In this document: positions 35,420 through 45,686 of the stretch, piece by piece
How the letters are laid out: each line of letters opens with the position of its first letter
Numbering within the stretch: position 1 is the first letter of the stretch
Made by a program: the position numbers and the translations under genes
Assembly: GCA_002722245.1 (NCBI GenBank)
Contig: PBLA01000023.1
Span: forward strand, 44,259-108,258
From: Flavobacteriales bacterium
Lineage (GTDB): Bacteria > Bacteroidota > Bacteroidia > Flavobacteriales_C > GCA-002722245
Direction: 5' to 3'
Length of the DNA stretch: 64,000 nucleotides
The notes under the pieces: model-generated
What the model was told of the DNA's origin: nothing
Databases searched by the model: none
The model's input: only the letters and a program-made list of their open reading frames with translations

Positions 35420-36880
35420 ATGGATATTCTCAATAAAATTATTCAGTCGCTAAATAAAGAAGAGGTTCGGTTTTTCAAACTTTATTCTAAACGTATTTCA
35501 TCGGATGATGAGCGAAAGGATTTAGTTTTATTTGATTTTATACGAAAAAACGGAAAAGAATACGACGAATCTAAAATTTACAAAAAACTATATGGGGAAA
35601 AATCAAAAAATCCATTTTATCGACTTAAGAATCGGGTAGCAGAAGATTTAAATAAATGTCTTACCATTCAACATTATGCTGATTCTGAAGAGGTTCAAAT
35701 TCATAATCTTTTGACTTCTGTAAAATTATATTCTAAAAAAAGGGCTTTTGATCTTAGTCTACATTATTTAAAGAAAGCAGAAAAATTAGCACAACAAATA
35801 GAAGCGTTTGATTTGTTAGACATCATATACAGTGAACAAATTAAACTCTCTCAGGAGACACTTTTCATCAATCCTGAAGAAGTCATCCAAAAAAGAATGA
35901 AGAATTTAGATGTATTAAATTCATTACGAGAGATGGATGATGTATTGGCTTTAGTTGTACACCGAACAAAAACCACACAGAACTTTAATTCCAAGCAAAA
36001 TCCAATTGTTCCCTTGTTAGAGGAAACAGTAAATAGTGTATTACAAAATAAAAAACTGATTAAAGGTGCCAAATTAAGGTTGAAAATATATCGATCTGTA
36101 AGCCAAATCCTTTTACAGCGTCATGAATACCATGCACTTGAAGATTATTTAGAAAAAACATTTCAAGATTTTAATACGGAACAGCTTTTTAACAAGTCCA
36201 ACCATGATTCCAAATTGCAAATGCTAACTTATATGGTTAATTGTTTACATATTAATGGAAAATATAAGGAGTCATTGAATTATGCAGAATTGCTAAAATG
36301 TGCAATGGAAGAGTTTGGTGGTGAAAAAAAAGATCAATATTTATTTTTTTATTATAACGCGCTTGTAAATAATTATGGCACACTTAATAAGGAAAAAGCA
36401 ATTGAGATTTTAATGGAATTAAAATCATCTTCATGGTTACAAAAAACACCTTACTACGAAGTTTTTGTTTTTGGAAATTTAGCGATTCTGAATTTCGAAA
36501 TGGGTCATTATAAAAAAGCAGTCAAAAATTTTCATCACCTATACTTATTAGAAAGCTATAAAAACACTGATGAATCTTATAAATTCAAAACGGAGATTGC
36601 CGAACTTATTGTGCGATTTGAACTTCATGATTTTGACTATTTAGAATACCGAATTAAACAAGTAAGAAAAGATTTTAAATCAAAGCTTGATGTTCGTGAA
36701 AATGAGCGAGAAAAAAAGCTTTTAGAAATCATTGAGGAACTTATTTACACAAATTCAATTCGATCAAACAAAGCGTTAAAAAAGAAAATTGAATTGTTTG
36801 TAACACATGAAAACAAGGAGAATAGACTATACTCCGAAATGATTGATTACAACAACTGGATAAAAGAAAAATTAATATGA
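35420..36880 (+). CDS. Helical cytoplasmic protein of unknown function
   Basis: 486 residues with no signal peptide or TM segment. The N-terminal 100 residues (SLNKEEVRFFKLYSKR, FDFIRKNGKEYDESKIYKKL, NPFYRLKNRVAEDLNKCL) look like a helical winged or HTH-like module, and the rest resembles TPR or solenoid helices (LSLHYLKKAEKLAQQIEAFDLL, GKYKESLNYAELLKCAMEE, FEMGHYKKAVKNFHHLYLLE). Lys- and Glu-rich. Proteins with this N-terminal block recur in Bacteroidota without assigned function, as far as I recall. Its stop overlaps the ATG of the cysteine desulfurase gene (ATGA), suggesting coupled expression. Confidence 0.7.
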   Translation: MDILNKIIQSLNKEEVRFFKLYSKRISSDDERKDLVLFDFIRKNGKEYDESKIYKKLYGEKSKNPFYRLKNRVAEDLNKCLTIQHYADSEEVQIHNLLTSVKLYSKKRAFDLSLHYLKKAEKLAQQIEAFDLLDIIYSEQIKLSQETLFINPEEVIQKRMKNLDVLNSLREMDDVLALVVHRTKTTQNFNSKQNPIVPLLEETVNSVLQNKKLIKGAKLRLKIYRSVSQILLQRHEYHALEDYLEKTFQDFNTEQLFNKSNHDSKLQMLTYMVNCLHINGKYKESLNYAELLKCAMEEFGGEKKDQYLFFYYNALVNNYGTLNKEKAIEILMELKSSSWLQKTPYYEVFVFGNLAILNFEMGHYKKAVKNFHHLYLLESYKNTDESYKFKTEIAELIVRFELHDFDYLEYRIKQVRKDFKSKLDVRENEREKKLLEIIEELIYTNSIRSNKALKKKIELFVTHENKENRLYSEMIDYNNWIKEKLI

Positions 36881-38025
36881 TTCCTGACAAAATATATTTG
36901 GATTATGCGGCAAGCACACCTGTTTCTCAGGAAGTCATCAATGAAATGCTGCCTTTTTTTAACGAACATTTCGGTAATGCGAGCAGCGTTACACATCAAC
37001 ATGGGTGGTATGCGAATGGAGCCATAAAAAAGGCGAGAAAACAAGTCGCCAAATCCATTAATTGTGAAGAATCAGAAATCATATTTACCTCAGGAGCTAC
37101 GGAGGGGATTAATTTAGCAATCAGAGGTGTTTATCAACGTTACTCAAAAAAAGGAAATCATATAGTAGTATGCAAAACAGAACACAAAGCTGTTTTGGAT
37201 ACTGTTGAAGCACTAGAAAAAGAGGGGGCTTCAGTCTCCTACATTGACGTTGACCATAACGGTATGATTAACCTTGAATCATTCAAAAATGCATTGCAAC
37301 CAACCACTGTATTGGTCGCTATCATGTGGGTGAATAATGAAACTGGCGTCATCCAAGATATAGATACGTTATCTAAAATAGCCTTTGAGCATAACATTCC
37401 TTTTTTATGTGATGGCACGCAAGCCGTTGGAAAAATACCAATCAATATGGAGACCAATGCAATTGGAATAATGCCAATTTCGGCACATAAATTCTTCGGT
37501 CCTAAAGGGATTGGCGCACTTTATATCAGACGAAAAAACCCTAGAATTTCACTATCACCATTGATTACAGGTGGGGCTCAAGAAAAAAAATTACGTGCAG
37601 GAACATTAAACACCCCTGCTATAGTTGGACTTGGAGAAGCGATTAATCGTACCTGTTCAAAACAAACAATCAACCATCAAAAGTTAACCAGTATTCGATT
37701 AAGCTTTAAGGAATTCTTCAAAACATATAATGCACGATTTAATGAATCAATAGAGCATTGTAGTCCTCATATACTAAACATTACATTACCAGGAATAAAA
37801 GCAGATCACTTACTTAAAAAAACACGAGGCTTAAGCTACTCTCTTGGCTCTGCCTGCACCTCTGAAACACTTGACCCTTCACACGTGCTTAGCGCTATGG
37901 GCTTATCAAAAGAAGATTGCTTTTGTTCATTTAGATTATCTTTTTCACCTTACATGAGCCAAAAGGATATCTTGAAATCTCAAGAGATTTTTAAAGCTGC
38001 TCTTACGAATGAATACTTCCAATGA
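36877..38025 (+). CDS. Cysteine desulfurase, NifS/IscS-like
   Basis: PLP enzyme that removes sulfur from cysteine for iron-sulfur clusters or thiolated tRNA. YLDYAASTPVSQEV at the N terminus, FTSGATEGINLAIRG, the PLP lysine Lys205 in SAHKFFGPKG, and active-site Cys327 in GSACTSETLDPSHVLSAMG, with the class I (IscS-like) loop. 382 residues, normal. No iscU, iscA or scaffold gene adjoins it; instead it is coupled by a four-base overlap to the unknown helical protein upstream. Convergent with the ABC transporter genes. Confidence 0.92.
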   Translation: MIPDKIYLDYAASTPVSQEVINEMLPFFNEHFGNASSVTHQHGWYANGAIKKARKQVAKSINCEESEIIFTSGATEGINLAIRGVYQRYSKKGNHIVVCKTEHKAVLDTVEALEKEGASVSYIDVDHNGMINLESFKNALQPTTVLVAIMWVNNETGVIQDIDTLSKIAFEHNIPFLCDGTQAVGKIPINMETNAIGIMPISAHKFFGPKGIGALYIRRKNPRISLSPLITGGAQEKKLRAGTLNTPAIVGLGEAINRTCSKQTINHQKLTSIRLSFKEFFKTYNARFNESIEHCSPHILNITLPGIKADHLLKKTRGLSYSLGSACTSETLDPSHVLSAMGLSKEDCFCSFRLSFSPYMSQKDILKSQEIFKAALTNEYFQ

Positions 38026-38071
38026 ATTTACTTTTTTCATTTAAGGAATAGTCAAAAAACAGATAAACTAC

Positions 38072-38836
38072 TTAACCTCTTTTGAAATTTTCTCTTACCG
38101 TTTTCATGAAATTTGAGGCATAAACAAAATTCACTACCTCTTGATTATCTGTTGTCATAATATCATCCCTGGTTCCTTCCCACCATTTTTGACCTTGATG
38201 AATGAATGAAATCTTATCAGAAATCTCCATGACCGAGTTCATATCATGAGAAATAACTACCGTGGTTATGTTTAATTCCACGGTTATTTCCTTTATTAGA
38301 TTATCAATTACAATAGCTGTTTGAGGGTCTAAACCGGAATTAGGCTCATCACAAAATAAATACCTTGGTTGAAGTGCTATTGCACGAGCTATCGCAACTC
38401 GTTTTTGCATCCCTCCTGATATCTCAGCAGGATATAAACTGTCAGCATGCTCCTCAATATTAACCCGACGCAAACAAAACAATGCACGTTCTTTTATTTC
38501 CTCAGGTGTTCTATCAGAAAAAATAGTAAGAGGAAACATTACATTTTCAAGTACCGTTTTAGAATCAAACAACGCAGAACCTTGAAAAAGCATCCCTACT
38601 TCCTTACGTATTTCTTTTTTCTTTTGATAACCCATTTCAGAAAATGGACGCTCATCATAAAATATATTACCTCCGTCTACATCAAATAACCCTACCAAAC
38701 ATTTTAACAAAACAGATTTACCTGCTCCACTTTTTCCAATGATCATGTTGACCTTTCCTCGTTCTAAGTTTAAACTAACATCCTTAATAACATCATTAGT
38801 CTCAAACGATTTTGATATTTTTTCAACTTGAATCAT
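38072..38836 (-). CDS. ABC transporter ATP-binding protein, MlaF type
   Basis: 254 residues. Walker A GKSGAGKS at about 34-41, signature ISGGMQKRVAIARAIAL and Walker B YLFCDEPNSGLDP. The motif set, and the partner being an MlaE-type permease, place it with MlaF, the ATPase of the retrograde phospholipid transporter or a related MCE system. The ATG at 38836 overlaps the permease stop by one base. No MlaD-type MCE gene lies beside the pair. Confidence 0.9.
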   Translation of the reverse strand: MIQVEKISKSFETNDVIKDVSLNLERGKVNMIIGKSGAGKSVLLKCLVGLFDVDGGNIFYDERPFSEMGYQKKKEIRKEVGMLFQGSALFDSKTVLENVMFPLTIFSDRTPEEIKERALFCLRRVNIEEHADSLYPAEISGGMQKRVAIARAIALQPRYLFCDEPNSGLDPQTAIVIDNLIKEITVELNITTVVISHDMNSVMEISDKISFIHQGQKWWEGTRDDIMTTDNQEVVNFVYASNFMKTVRENFKRG

Positions 38837-39579
38837 TAGTTCGTTAAAAGTAATTGGGTAAGAATAAGATCAAAAAGAAGGATAATAATACAGCTATAAA
38901 CTACAGCTCGCGTTCCACTATCACCTACCTCCTTTGCACCACCAGAGGTAATAAAACCTTGATAGGAAGAGACTGATGTTATGATTAGAGCAAAGAACTC
39001 TGCTTTAATTAAGGCATAGGTCACATAAAATGCTTCAAAATCGTATCGAATTCCGTACACGTATTTTTCAATTGATACAACACCCGTTAATAATGAAGCT
39101 ACATACCCCCCTAAAGTCCCTAAAAAAATAGAGATTACGACAATAAATGGAAAAACAAACAACGCAGCTACAATCTTTGGCATAATTAAATAACTCTGCG
39201 GATTGACACCCATGATTTCTAAAGCATCAATTTGCTCAGTCACCTTCATCGTACCCAGATTTCCCGCAATCGAACTTCCAACCTTACCCGCCAGTATCAG
39301 CGATATTATTGTTGGAGCAAATTCCAAAATCATGGTGTCTCGTGTTGCAAGACCCTCAGTATATGGAGGAACCAATGGGTTACTAAAGTTATAGGCCATT
39401 TGAAGCAAGGTGACAGCCCCCATGAATATAGAAAGAATTGCAACAATTGGAATAGATCCAATTCCAATGGCTACCATTTCATCAATCACACGCTTCCATA
39501 CAACCTTAAACTTATCTGGCTTAGCAAATGCCTGAGCCATCAAAACATAATATTTACCTAAGTGTGCAAAAATGGACAT
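38836..39579 (-). CDS. ABC transporter permease, MlaE family
   Basis: Inner-membrane permease of MCE-type lipid transport. 247 residues from the ATG at 39579; the frame is open to GTG at 39663, but the extra 28 residues are not typical of the family. Several TM segments (IGSIPIVAILSIFMGAVTLLQM; FAPTIISLILAGKVGSSIAGNLGTM; VVISIFLGTLGGYVASLL; AEFFALIITSVSSYQGF) with the MlaE signature EQIDALEIMGVNPQSYL. Pairs with the downstream ATPase. Confidence 0.87.
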   Translation of the reverse strand: MSIFAHLGKYYVLMAQAFAKPDKFKVVWKRVIDEMVAIGIGSIPIVAILSIFMGAVTLLQMAYNFSNPLVPPYTEGLATRDTMILEFAPTIISLILAGKVGSSIAGNLGTMKVTEQIDALEIMGVNPQSYLIMPKIVAALFVFPFIVVISIFLGTLGGYVASLLTGVVSIEKYVYGIRYDFEAFYVTYALIKAEFFALIITSVSSYQGFITSGGAKEVGDSGTRAVVYSCIIILLFDLILTQLLLTN

Positions 39580-39702
39580 GAAGTAAAAATAGTATTTTCC
39601 ATCTTTAATACGGAATCTTAATGATTTAATTGTCCACAACAACAATCTGCATTGTGAAAACACATCATTAAGACGTGTATCTTTATCAAGAGAGCTGAAA
39701 AC

Positions 39703-39729
39703 AAAAAATCCCCCGCCGAGGCGAGGGAC
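39703..39729 (-). terminator. Intrinsic terminator after nrdBA
   Basis: Minus strand TCCCTCGCC pairs with GGCGGGGGA (plus-strand about 39709-39728), followed by TTTTTTG. It ends the nrdB-nrdA transcript before the mlaE gene. Confidence 0.8.
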
Positions 39730-39777
39730 TTACATTAGTAAATATAGTATTTAGGAGAATACTCTAATTTAACGTGA

Positions 39778-42147
39778 TTAAGAACCACATGCTTCACAGT
39801 CATCCGGATTATCGATTGAACATGCAATTTCGGCTTCCCGTTGCTGTTTTCCGTTCGCATCTGCAGAATTAGATGTATTTTCTAAAGCCTTCTTATCAAC
39901 CGTAAATTTAATCGCATCCGTTGCTGCTTTAGTTCTTAAATAATACATTCCTGTCTTCAAACCTTTCTTCCATGCATAAAAATGCATCGATGTAAGTTTC
40001 CCGAAGTTAGGTGAGTCCATGAATACATTTAAAGATTGTGATTGATCAATATATGCACCTCGATCTGCAGCCATATCCAAGATGTCTTTTTGTTTGATTT
40101 CCCAAACAGTTTTATACAACTCTTTTATATTTTCAGGGACCTCTGGGAATCCTTGAATAGATCCATTAGCCGCAATCAATCTGTTTTTCATTTCATTATT
40201 CCACAAACCAAGTTTTGTTAAGTCTCTTAATAAGTGCTTATTGATCACCGCAAACTCTCCAGATAGTGTTCTACGAGAGTAGATATTTGAGGTGTATGGT
40301 TCAAAACACTCATTATTACCCAAAATTTGAGAAGTAGAGGCTGTTGGCATAGGCGCTAATAATAACGAATTCCGTATACCGTGTTCTTTTACTTCTTCTC
40401 TCAACACATCCCACTCCCATCTTTTTGAAGCTTCAACTCCCCACATATCAAACTGGAAAATCCCTTCAGATGCAGGAGATCCTTTAAACGTCTCGTATGG
40501 GCCTTCAACTTTAGCAAGATCTTTTGAAGCAGTTAACCCTGCAAAGTATATTGTTTCAAAAATATCTTTGTTTAATTGCTTAGCCTCATCTGAAGTAAAT
40601 GGTAATCGCATTAAAATGAACGCGTCAGCCAATCCTTGTACACCCAAACCAATTGGACGATGACGTAAATTTGATTTTTTTGCCTCTGCAACTGGATAAT
40701 AATTATGATCAATAATTTTATTTAAGTTCTTGGTAACAGTGTAGGTTACCTCAAATAACTTATCAAAATCAAACTTCCCGTCTTTCACGAACATTGGAAG
40801 AGCTAAGGAAGCTAAATTACAAACCGCTACTTCATCAGGGGCTGTATATTCAATAATCTCAGTACATAAATTTGATGACTTAATCGTACCTAAATTCTTC
40901 TGGTTCGATTTTTCATTACAAGCATCTTTATACAACATGTAAGGCGTTCCTGTTTCTACTTGAGACTCAAGAATAGCAAACCAAAGTTCTTGTGCCTTTA
41001 TGGTTTTTCTTCCTTTTCCAGCCTTCTCGTATTTTTCATAAAGTGCTTTAAAGTCATCGCCATAAGTATCCGCCAATCCAGGACACTCATTCGGACACAT
41101 TAACGTCCACTCTGCATCATCCTCCACTCGTTGCATGAACAAATCATTTGTCCAAAGCGCAAAGAATAAATCTCTTGCTCTTCGCTCCTCCTTTCCATGA
41201 TTTTTCCTTAAATCTAAGAAATCAAAAATATCAGCATGCCAAGGCTCAAGGGAAATCGCAAAAGATCCTTTTCGTTTCCCTCCACCTTGATCTACATAAC
41301 GCGCTGTATCATTAAACACTCGTAACATCGGAATAATCCCATTCGATTCGCCATTAGTTCCTTTAATATATGAACCCGTTGCTCTTACATCATGGATCGA
41401 TAAACCAATTCCTCCAGCAGATTGAGAAATCTTAGCACATTGTTTGAGTGTATCATAAATACCATCAATAGAATCTTCCTTCATTGTTAAAAGGAAGCAC
41501 GATGACATTTGTGGTTTTGGCGTACCCGCATTAAACAACGTAGGTGTAGCATGCGTAAACCAACGCTCTGACATTAAATTATACGTGTTAATTGCAGCTT
41601 CTAAATCATCTTTATGAATCCCAACAGACACACGCATTAACATATGCTGAGGACGCTCTACAATTTGTCCATTTATTTTAAGTAAATAAGATCGCTCGAG
41701 CGTTTTAAACCCAAAATAATCATAACCAAAATCACGATCATGAATGACAGCCGAATCTAATAATTCTGCGTTATTTTTTATAATCTCATACACATCATCG
41801 GCAATTAGCTTTGCCGATTCGCCTGTTTTAGGATCAATATATTCAAACAAGTCTTGTACTGTAGAGAAAAAAGACTTCTTTGTATTCTTGTGCAAATTTG
41901 AAATCGCAATTCTAGATGCTAAATAACCATAATCAGGATGTTTCGTAGCCATTGCAGCAGCTACTTCTGAAGCTAAATTATCTAACTTTTCAGTTGTTAC
42001 ACCTTCATATAAGCCTTCAATCACTTTCATCGCTACTGCAGTTGGATCAACAATAGCATTTAAACCATAGCACAACTTCTTTACTCGCGCCGTGATTTTG
42101 TCAAACTTCACAGATTCTTTTCTTCCGTCTCTTTTTATTACGTACAT
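39778..42147 (-). CDS. nrdA: Ribonucleoside-diphosphate reductase alpha subunit, class Ia
   Basis: Large subunit reducing ribonucleotides to deoxyribonucleotides. 789 residues: an N-terminal ATP-cone ([18 protein letters not shown]), the substrate-site segment [33 protein letters not shown], a loop with [37 protein letters not shown], and a C-terminal redox tail [14 protein letters not shown] carrying the CxxC pair re-reduced by thioredoxin. All are as expected for class Ia. Downstream of nrdB in the same orientation; terminator at 39703. Confidence 0.97.
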   Translation of the reverse strand: MYVIKRDGRKESVKFDKITARVKKLCYGLNAIVDPTAVAMKVIEGLYEGVTTEKLDNLASEVAAAMATKHPDYGYLASRIAISNLHKNTKKSFFSTVQDLFEYIDPKTGESAKLIADDVYEIIKNNAELLDSAVIHDRDFGYDYFGFKTLERSYLLKINGQIVERPQHMLMRVSVGIHKDDLEAAINTYNLMSERWFTHATPTLFNAGTPKPQMSSCFLLTMKEDSIDGIYDTLKQCAKISQSAGGIGLSIHDVRATGSYIKGTNGESNGIIPMLRVFNDTARYVDQGGGKRKGSFAISLEPWHADIFDFLDLRKNHGKEERRARDLFFALWTNDLFMQRVEDDAEWTLMCPNECPGLADTYGDDFKALYEKYEKAGKGRKTIKAQELWFAILESQVETGTPYMLYKDACNEKSNQKNLGTIKSSNLCTEIIEYTAPDEVAVCNLASLALPMFVKDGKFDFDKLFEVTYTVTKNLNKIIDHNYYPVAEAKKSNLRHRPIGLGVQGLADAFILMRLPFTSDEAKQLNKDIFETIYFAGLTASKDLAKVEGPYETFKGSPASEGIFQFDMWGVEASKRWEWDVLREEVKEHGIRNSLLLAPMPTASTSQILGNNECFEPYTSNIYSRRTLSGEFAVINKHLLRDLTKLGLWNNEMKNRLIAANGSIQGFPEVPENIKELYKTVWEIKQKDILDMAADRGAYIDQSQSLNVFMDSPNFGKLTSMHFYAWKKGLKTGMYYLRTKAATDAIKFTVDKKALENTSNSADANGKQQREAEIACSIDNPDDCEACGS

Positions 42148-42214
42148 GCCGAATTTTAATGTTTTTTGGGGTTAATAATGTTTCGAAGCTATTTACAACT
42201 TAGTTAAGTATGGT

Positions 42215-43270
42215 TTAGAAGTCCTCGTCAATTTTAAAAACGTTATCTTCTTTACTTGAGGTAACACCAGCTTTTTGGTAATCCCCAACTCTTTTCTCAA
42301 AGAAATTTGTTTTTCCTTGTAGAGAAATCAATTCCATAAAATTAAATGGATTGGTAGCTTCATAGACTTTAGCACATCCCAATTCAACCAATAATCTATC
42401 TGCAACAAACTCAATATACTGACACATTAAATCAGCATTCATTCCAATCAATTTAACAGGAAGTGCATCAGTAACAAATTCTTTTTCAATCTCAACAGCG
42501 TCCGTTATTATACCAGTTACCACTTCCTTATCTAATTTATTAACCAAATGCTTCGTATATAACAAGCAGGCGAAATCACAGTGTAATCCCTCATCTCTTG
42601 AAATTAATTCATTAGAAAATGCTAATCCGGGCATTAATCCTCTTTTCTTCAACCAGAAGATTGAACAGAACGAACCAGAAAAGAAAATACCTTCCACTGC
42701 AGCAAAAGCAATTAATCGCTCTGCAAACGAACCGTTATCAATCCATCTTAAAGCCCAATCCGCTTTTTTCTTTACGCAATCAATGGTTTCAATTGCATTA
42801 AATAAATAATCTCTTTCAGATTTATCCTTGATAAGCGTATCAATCAACAAAGAATATGTTTCAGAATGAATATTCTCCATCATTACCTGAAATCCATAGA
42901 AAAATTTTGCTTCAGTATATTGTACTTCAGATAAAAAGTTTTCTGCTAAATTTTCATTCACAATACCATCAGAGGCAGCAAAAAATGCCAATACATGCTT
43001 GATAAAATGACGCTCATTATCATTAAGCTTACTCTCCCAATCAACAATATCACCACTCAAATCAATTTCCTCTGCTGTCCAAATTGAAGCTTCTTGTTTT
43101 TTATACATATCCCAAATGTCATCATGCTGAATCGGGAACAATACAAATCGATCTTTACTTTCTTGTAAAATAGGCTCTGTAGCAGACTCCTGAATTTTTG
43201 TGTTTGCAGGCAATATCTCACTTAAATCTGCTTGCGTTTGTTCTTTAACTTTTTTAGTGTTCTCCTCCAT
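42215..43270 (-). CDS. nrdB: Ribonucleoside-diphosphate reductase beta subunit, class Ia
   Basis: Small subunit holding the di-iron tyrosyl-radical cofactor. 351 residues with the metal-site helices ([52 protein letters not shown]) and a C-terminal tail ending FKIDEDF that should dock on NrdA. First gene of the nrdB-nrdA operon (67 bases to nrdA) and preceded by a 673-base gene-free region, which probably holds its control sites. Confidence 0.96.
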   Translation of the reverse strand: MEENTKKVKEQTQADLSEILPANTKIQESATEPILQESKDRFVLFPIQHDDIWDMYKKQEASIWTAEEIDLSGDIVDWESKLNDNERHFIKHVLAFFAASDGIVNENLAENFLSEVQYTEAKFFYGFQVMMENIHSETYSLLIDTLIKDKSERDYLFNAIETIDCVKKKADWALRWIDNGSFAERLIAFAAVEGIFFSGSFCSIFWLKKRGLMPGLAFSNELISRDEGLHCDFACLLYTKHLVNKLDKEVVTGIITDAVEIEKEFVTDALPVKLIGMNADLMCQYIEFVADRLLVELGCAKVYEATNPFNFMELISLQGKTNFFEKRVGDYQKAGVTSSKEDNVFKIDEDF

Positions 43271-43943
43271 ACTAAAAGTGTGTTTTTTTAGTTTAAAAAT
43301 TTAATTACTAATGCTTTTATTGTTATTTCCCTTAATAAATAACTCTGCGGGTAAAAATGCACTTACAAAAATGCGGGATTCAAAAATGGGTCTTTTTTTG
43401 CGATAGAACAATGATTTAATATTCACATTAAAAGTTAGTTTTTAACACTCTAAATAACTCCTTGAAAAACTGAAAATTACACCACTTACATAAACTTAAA
43501 AGACAAGTAACATTTGTTAACTAATTAAGGTGTATTTCTCAAGAAGTTTTTAAAATAGATGTTAAAAAATTAACATTCTGTTAAACTTGCTCAGTCTTAA
43601 TTTAACCCTATTTTAAAGAACTTTTTTTACCACTCAATCACAACGGGAAAGGTCTTTTAAATTACGATCTGTATAACCTCTGGTTATAGGGTTGGGAATT
43701 TTGATATTCACATTCAACCGGTTGATAAATCAATTATTTTTTTTCGAAAACCCAGTATTAACAGCGTTCACGGAGTAAATTAAAAACTGAACACACAAAC
43801 AAAAAAAATTTTTGGCACGAAATTATTTTTAGACGTTTCATTTCGATTGAACCAATGAATTATTCACTATGAACGTGAAACCTGACAAGAAAATCTACCC
43901 CTTAATTTAACTCATTAGATGTCGTGGACGAACTTCTCTCTAT
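43271..43943. other. Gene-free region upstream of nrdB (673 bp)
   Basis: AT-rich, no open frame of note, no tRNA, rRNA or known riboswitch recognised. For nrdB (minus strand) a weak promoter candidate is CATTTTTG (plus 43381-43388, one mismatch to TAnnTTTG) with TTG 20 bases further up (plus 43409-43411). It contains a perfect inverted repeat TGTTAA-AAAA-TTAACA (43560-43575), a GTTAAC palindrome (43516-43521), and GGTTG/CAACC arms around 43690-43720 followed by a T run. The 3' end of the DUF3109 gene (minus) points into it, so it may also hold that operon's end. Nothing here can be assigned firmly. Confidence 0.4.
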
Positions 43944-44516
43944 TCACCCCCCCTTACTTTTTGCTCCAATTTGATCTATTTGTTCAAACCATTCAGCACC
44001 AAAACGTTTGATCAGAGGTTCTTTTAGAAATTTATACACAGGGATTTCTAACGATTTACCTAGACTACATGCGCATCTACAAATATCTAGAAACTGAACA
44101 TTTACTGCCGTAAAGGTTGGATATTCTTTTATTCGCACTGGAAACAACTCACATGAGAGGGGTTTCTTCCAGTCGATCTTACCATCTTTATGAGCGGTTT
44201 CGATTGCACATCTTGTCCCTCCGTCTTCAGCAAAATAAACGTATGCACACTCTTTATTATTGACTAATGGAGTAACTAAGTCCCCATCAATGTCCATCGA
44301 ATATGTTCCATTCTTTTCAATCTCCTCAATTCCCTCTGGACGCATGTATGATTTTACCTCATCATAAATATCATCGAGAATTGCACACTCTTCTTCATCC
44401 AAAGGTGCTCCACTATCCCCCTCTATACAACATGCACCCTTACATGCGTTTAAATCACAAACGAAGTGACGTTCATATAAATCATCCGAAATAAGCGTGT
44501 CCTTAATCCCCTGCAT
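43944..44516 (-). CDS. DUF3109 family cysteine-rich protein
   Basis: 190 residues, cytoplasmic, with a CDLNACKGACCIEGDSGAPL block near residues 20-40 and further cysteines at CAYVYFAEDGGTRCAIE, LSCELFPVRI and DICRCACSLG, so about ten Cys in the pattern of the DUF3109 / YkgJ-like metal-binding families. Metal and role unknown. It starts three bases after the arginase-fold gene and is the last gene of the topA operon. Confidence 0.85.
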   Translation of the reverse strand: MQGIKDTLISDDLYERHFVCDLNACKGACCIEGDSGAPLDEEECAILDDIYDEVKSYMRPEGIEEIEKNGTYSMDIDGDLVTPLVNNKECAYVYFAEDGGTRCAIETAHKDGKIDWKKPLSCELFPVRIKEYPTFTAVNVQFLDICRCACSLGKSLEIPVYKFLKEPLIKRFGAEWFEQIDQIGAKSKGG

Positions 44517-44519
44517 GAT

Positions 44520-45686
44520 TTATCCAAGTTTCTCAAAAGTTTGATACCATCTGTTCGGCACTTCTCCAGACAATGCCTTTTCATAGTCAGCGTAACTACA
44601 TGGCACCATTTGATGACGTATAAATCGACTATTCAAATCCGAAGGGTGAGGCACATCCATCCACCATCTTCCACTGTAATTACTTTTATAAAACGTTAGT
44701 TCGTGCTCCTCTTGCTCAAGAGCCACATGATACTTGATATAAACAGACTTATTAGCCACAGGATAATCACCTTTTCGCTCCCTGAATCCTTCTATAAAAT
44801 ACCAAATCATTTGCGCAAGAAGCATGGCTCCACTTCCATGATCATCGTGTACCGGATTATAATTATATATACCAAATGATGAAAGTTTGTCGGACAATCC
44901 TGCATATCGAGAAATCCTACATATTTCATCACTCATAAAACCATTTGGGTTTGGCTTTGAATAACCAGAGAACTCGGAACCTTTGATGGCGTTAACATCA
45001 AAACTTAAAATATCTGCATTTCGTACAATTGGCTCCATCTCCTCTATATTATCTCTTACGAAACCTAAACGATACGCATCAAAATGCATTCGCTCCATCA
45101 TAGCGTCAATCTCATTATTCACAAAGTAAGATTGATAACCAACCGAACTAAAATTGAATAAAAAGTTGGGTTGATGCATGATGATATTGTTGATGAAATT
45201 TTCTTCCGTAATTTCTTCATTAATTAATCCTAAGTCTATAGAACGATCAATGCATACAAGGTTAACCACCTGCTCTAAATTTTCATACGCTTGATAATTC
45301 GCAAAAGTCAAATCATGACTTCCTCCAATAATTACCGGAATAACCTCTTTTTTAACCAATTCCGTAATCACGGATGTTAATGCAAAATACGTGTCTTTAT
45401 ATGTATTTCCAGCCAAAACATTTCCTAAATCCAATAGCGTAACCTGATCTCCAAAACGATGAAATAAACTGTAAAGTCTTTCACGAATTCGATCAGGAGC
45501 TGAACCGCATCCATCATTACCAACCTGTCCTCGCTCCTCCATTACTCCCACAATGGCAATATCATATTCAAATAATTTAACCGATTCATCATAATGAGTG
45601 ATGGTTTCACCAATTGTATTTCTTTTCCAATTGGTTCTTGTGATTAAATCATTGGATAATGGTTGTAAATAAAGACTTAAATCCAT
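44520..45686 (-). CDS. Arginase/formimidoylglutamase-fold protein with incomplete metal site
   Basis: 388 residues of the ureohydrolase fold (known members hydrolyse arginine, agmatine or formimidoylglutamate using two Mn ions). Of the six usual ligands, the GGxH His is present (GGSHD, His124), but the DAHxD motif reads Asp147-Arg-Ser149-Ile-Asp151, with Ser in place of His, and the DxD motif reads Asp230-Val-Asn232. The protein also has about 60 extra C-terminal residues (GDYPVANKSVYIKYHVALEQEEHELTFY region). Such homologues next to topA are annotated formimidoylglutamase in Bacteroidota; activity is doubtful here. Its ATG overlaps the topA stop by one base. Confidence 0.75.
   Translation of the reverse strand: MDLSLYLQPLSNDLITRTNWKRNTIGETITHYDESVKLFEYDIAIVGVMEERGQVGNDGCGSAPDRIRERLYSLFHRFGDQVTLLDLGNVLAGNTYKDTYFALTSVITELVKKEVIPVIIGGSHDLTFANYQAYENLEQVVNLVCIDRSIDLGLINEEITEENFINNIIMHQPNFLFNFSSVGYQSYFVNNEIDAMMERMHFDAYRLGFVRDNIEEMEPIVRNADILSFDVNAIKGSEFSGYSKPNPNGFMSDEICRISRYAGLSDKLSSFGIYNYNPVHDDHGSGAMLLAQMIWYFIEGFRERKGDYPVANKSVYIKYHVALEQEEHELTFYKSNYSGRWWMDVPHPSDLNSRFIRHQMVPCSYADYEKALSGEVPNRWYQTFEKLG

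Noticed and set aside
39580..39663. Extended N terminus of the MlaE permease from GTG at 39663
   Set aside because: The extra 28 residues are not typical of the family and a good ATG is present at 39579.
43813..43819. TGGCACG on the plus strand, a good sigma-54 -24 element
   Set aside because: At the required spacing the -12 GC is replaced by TT, and no plus-strand gene follows.
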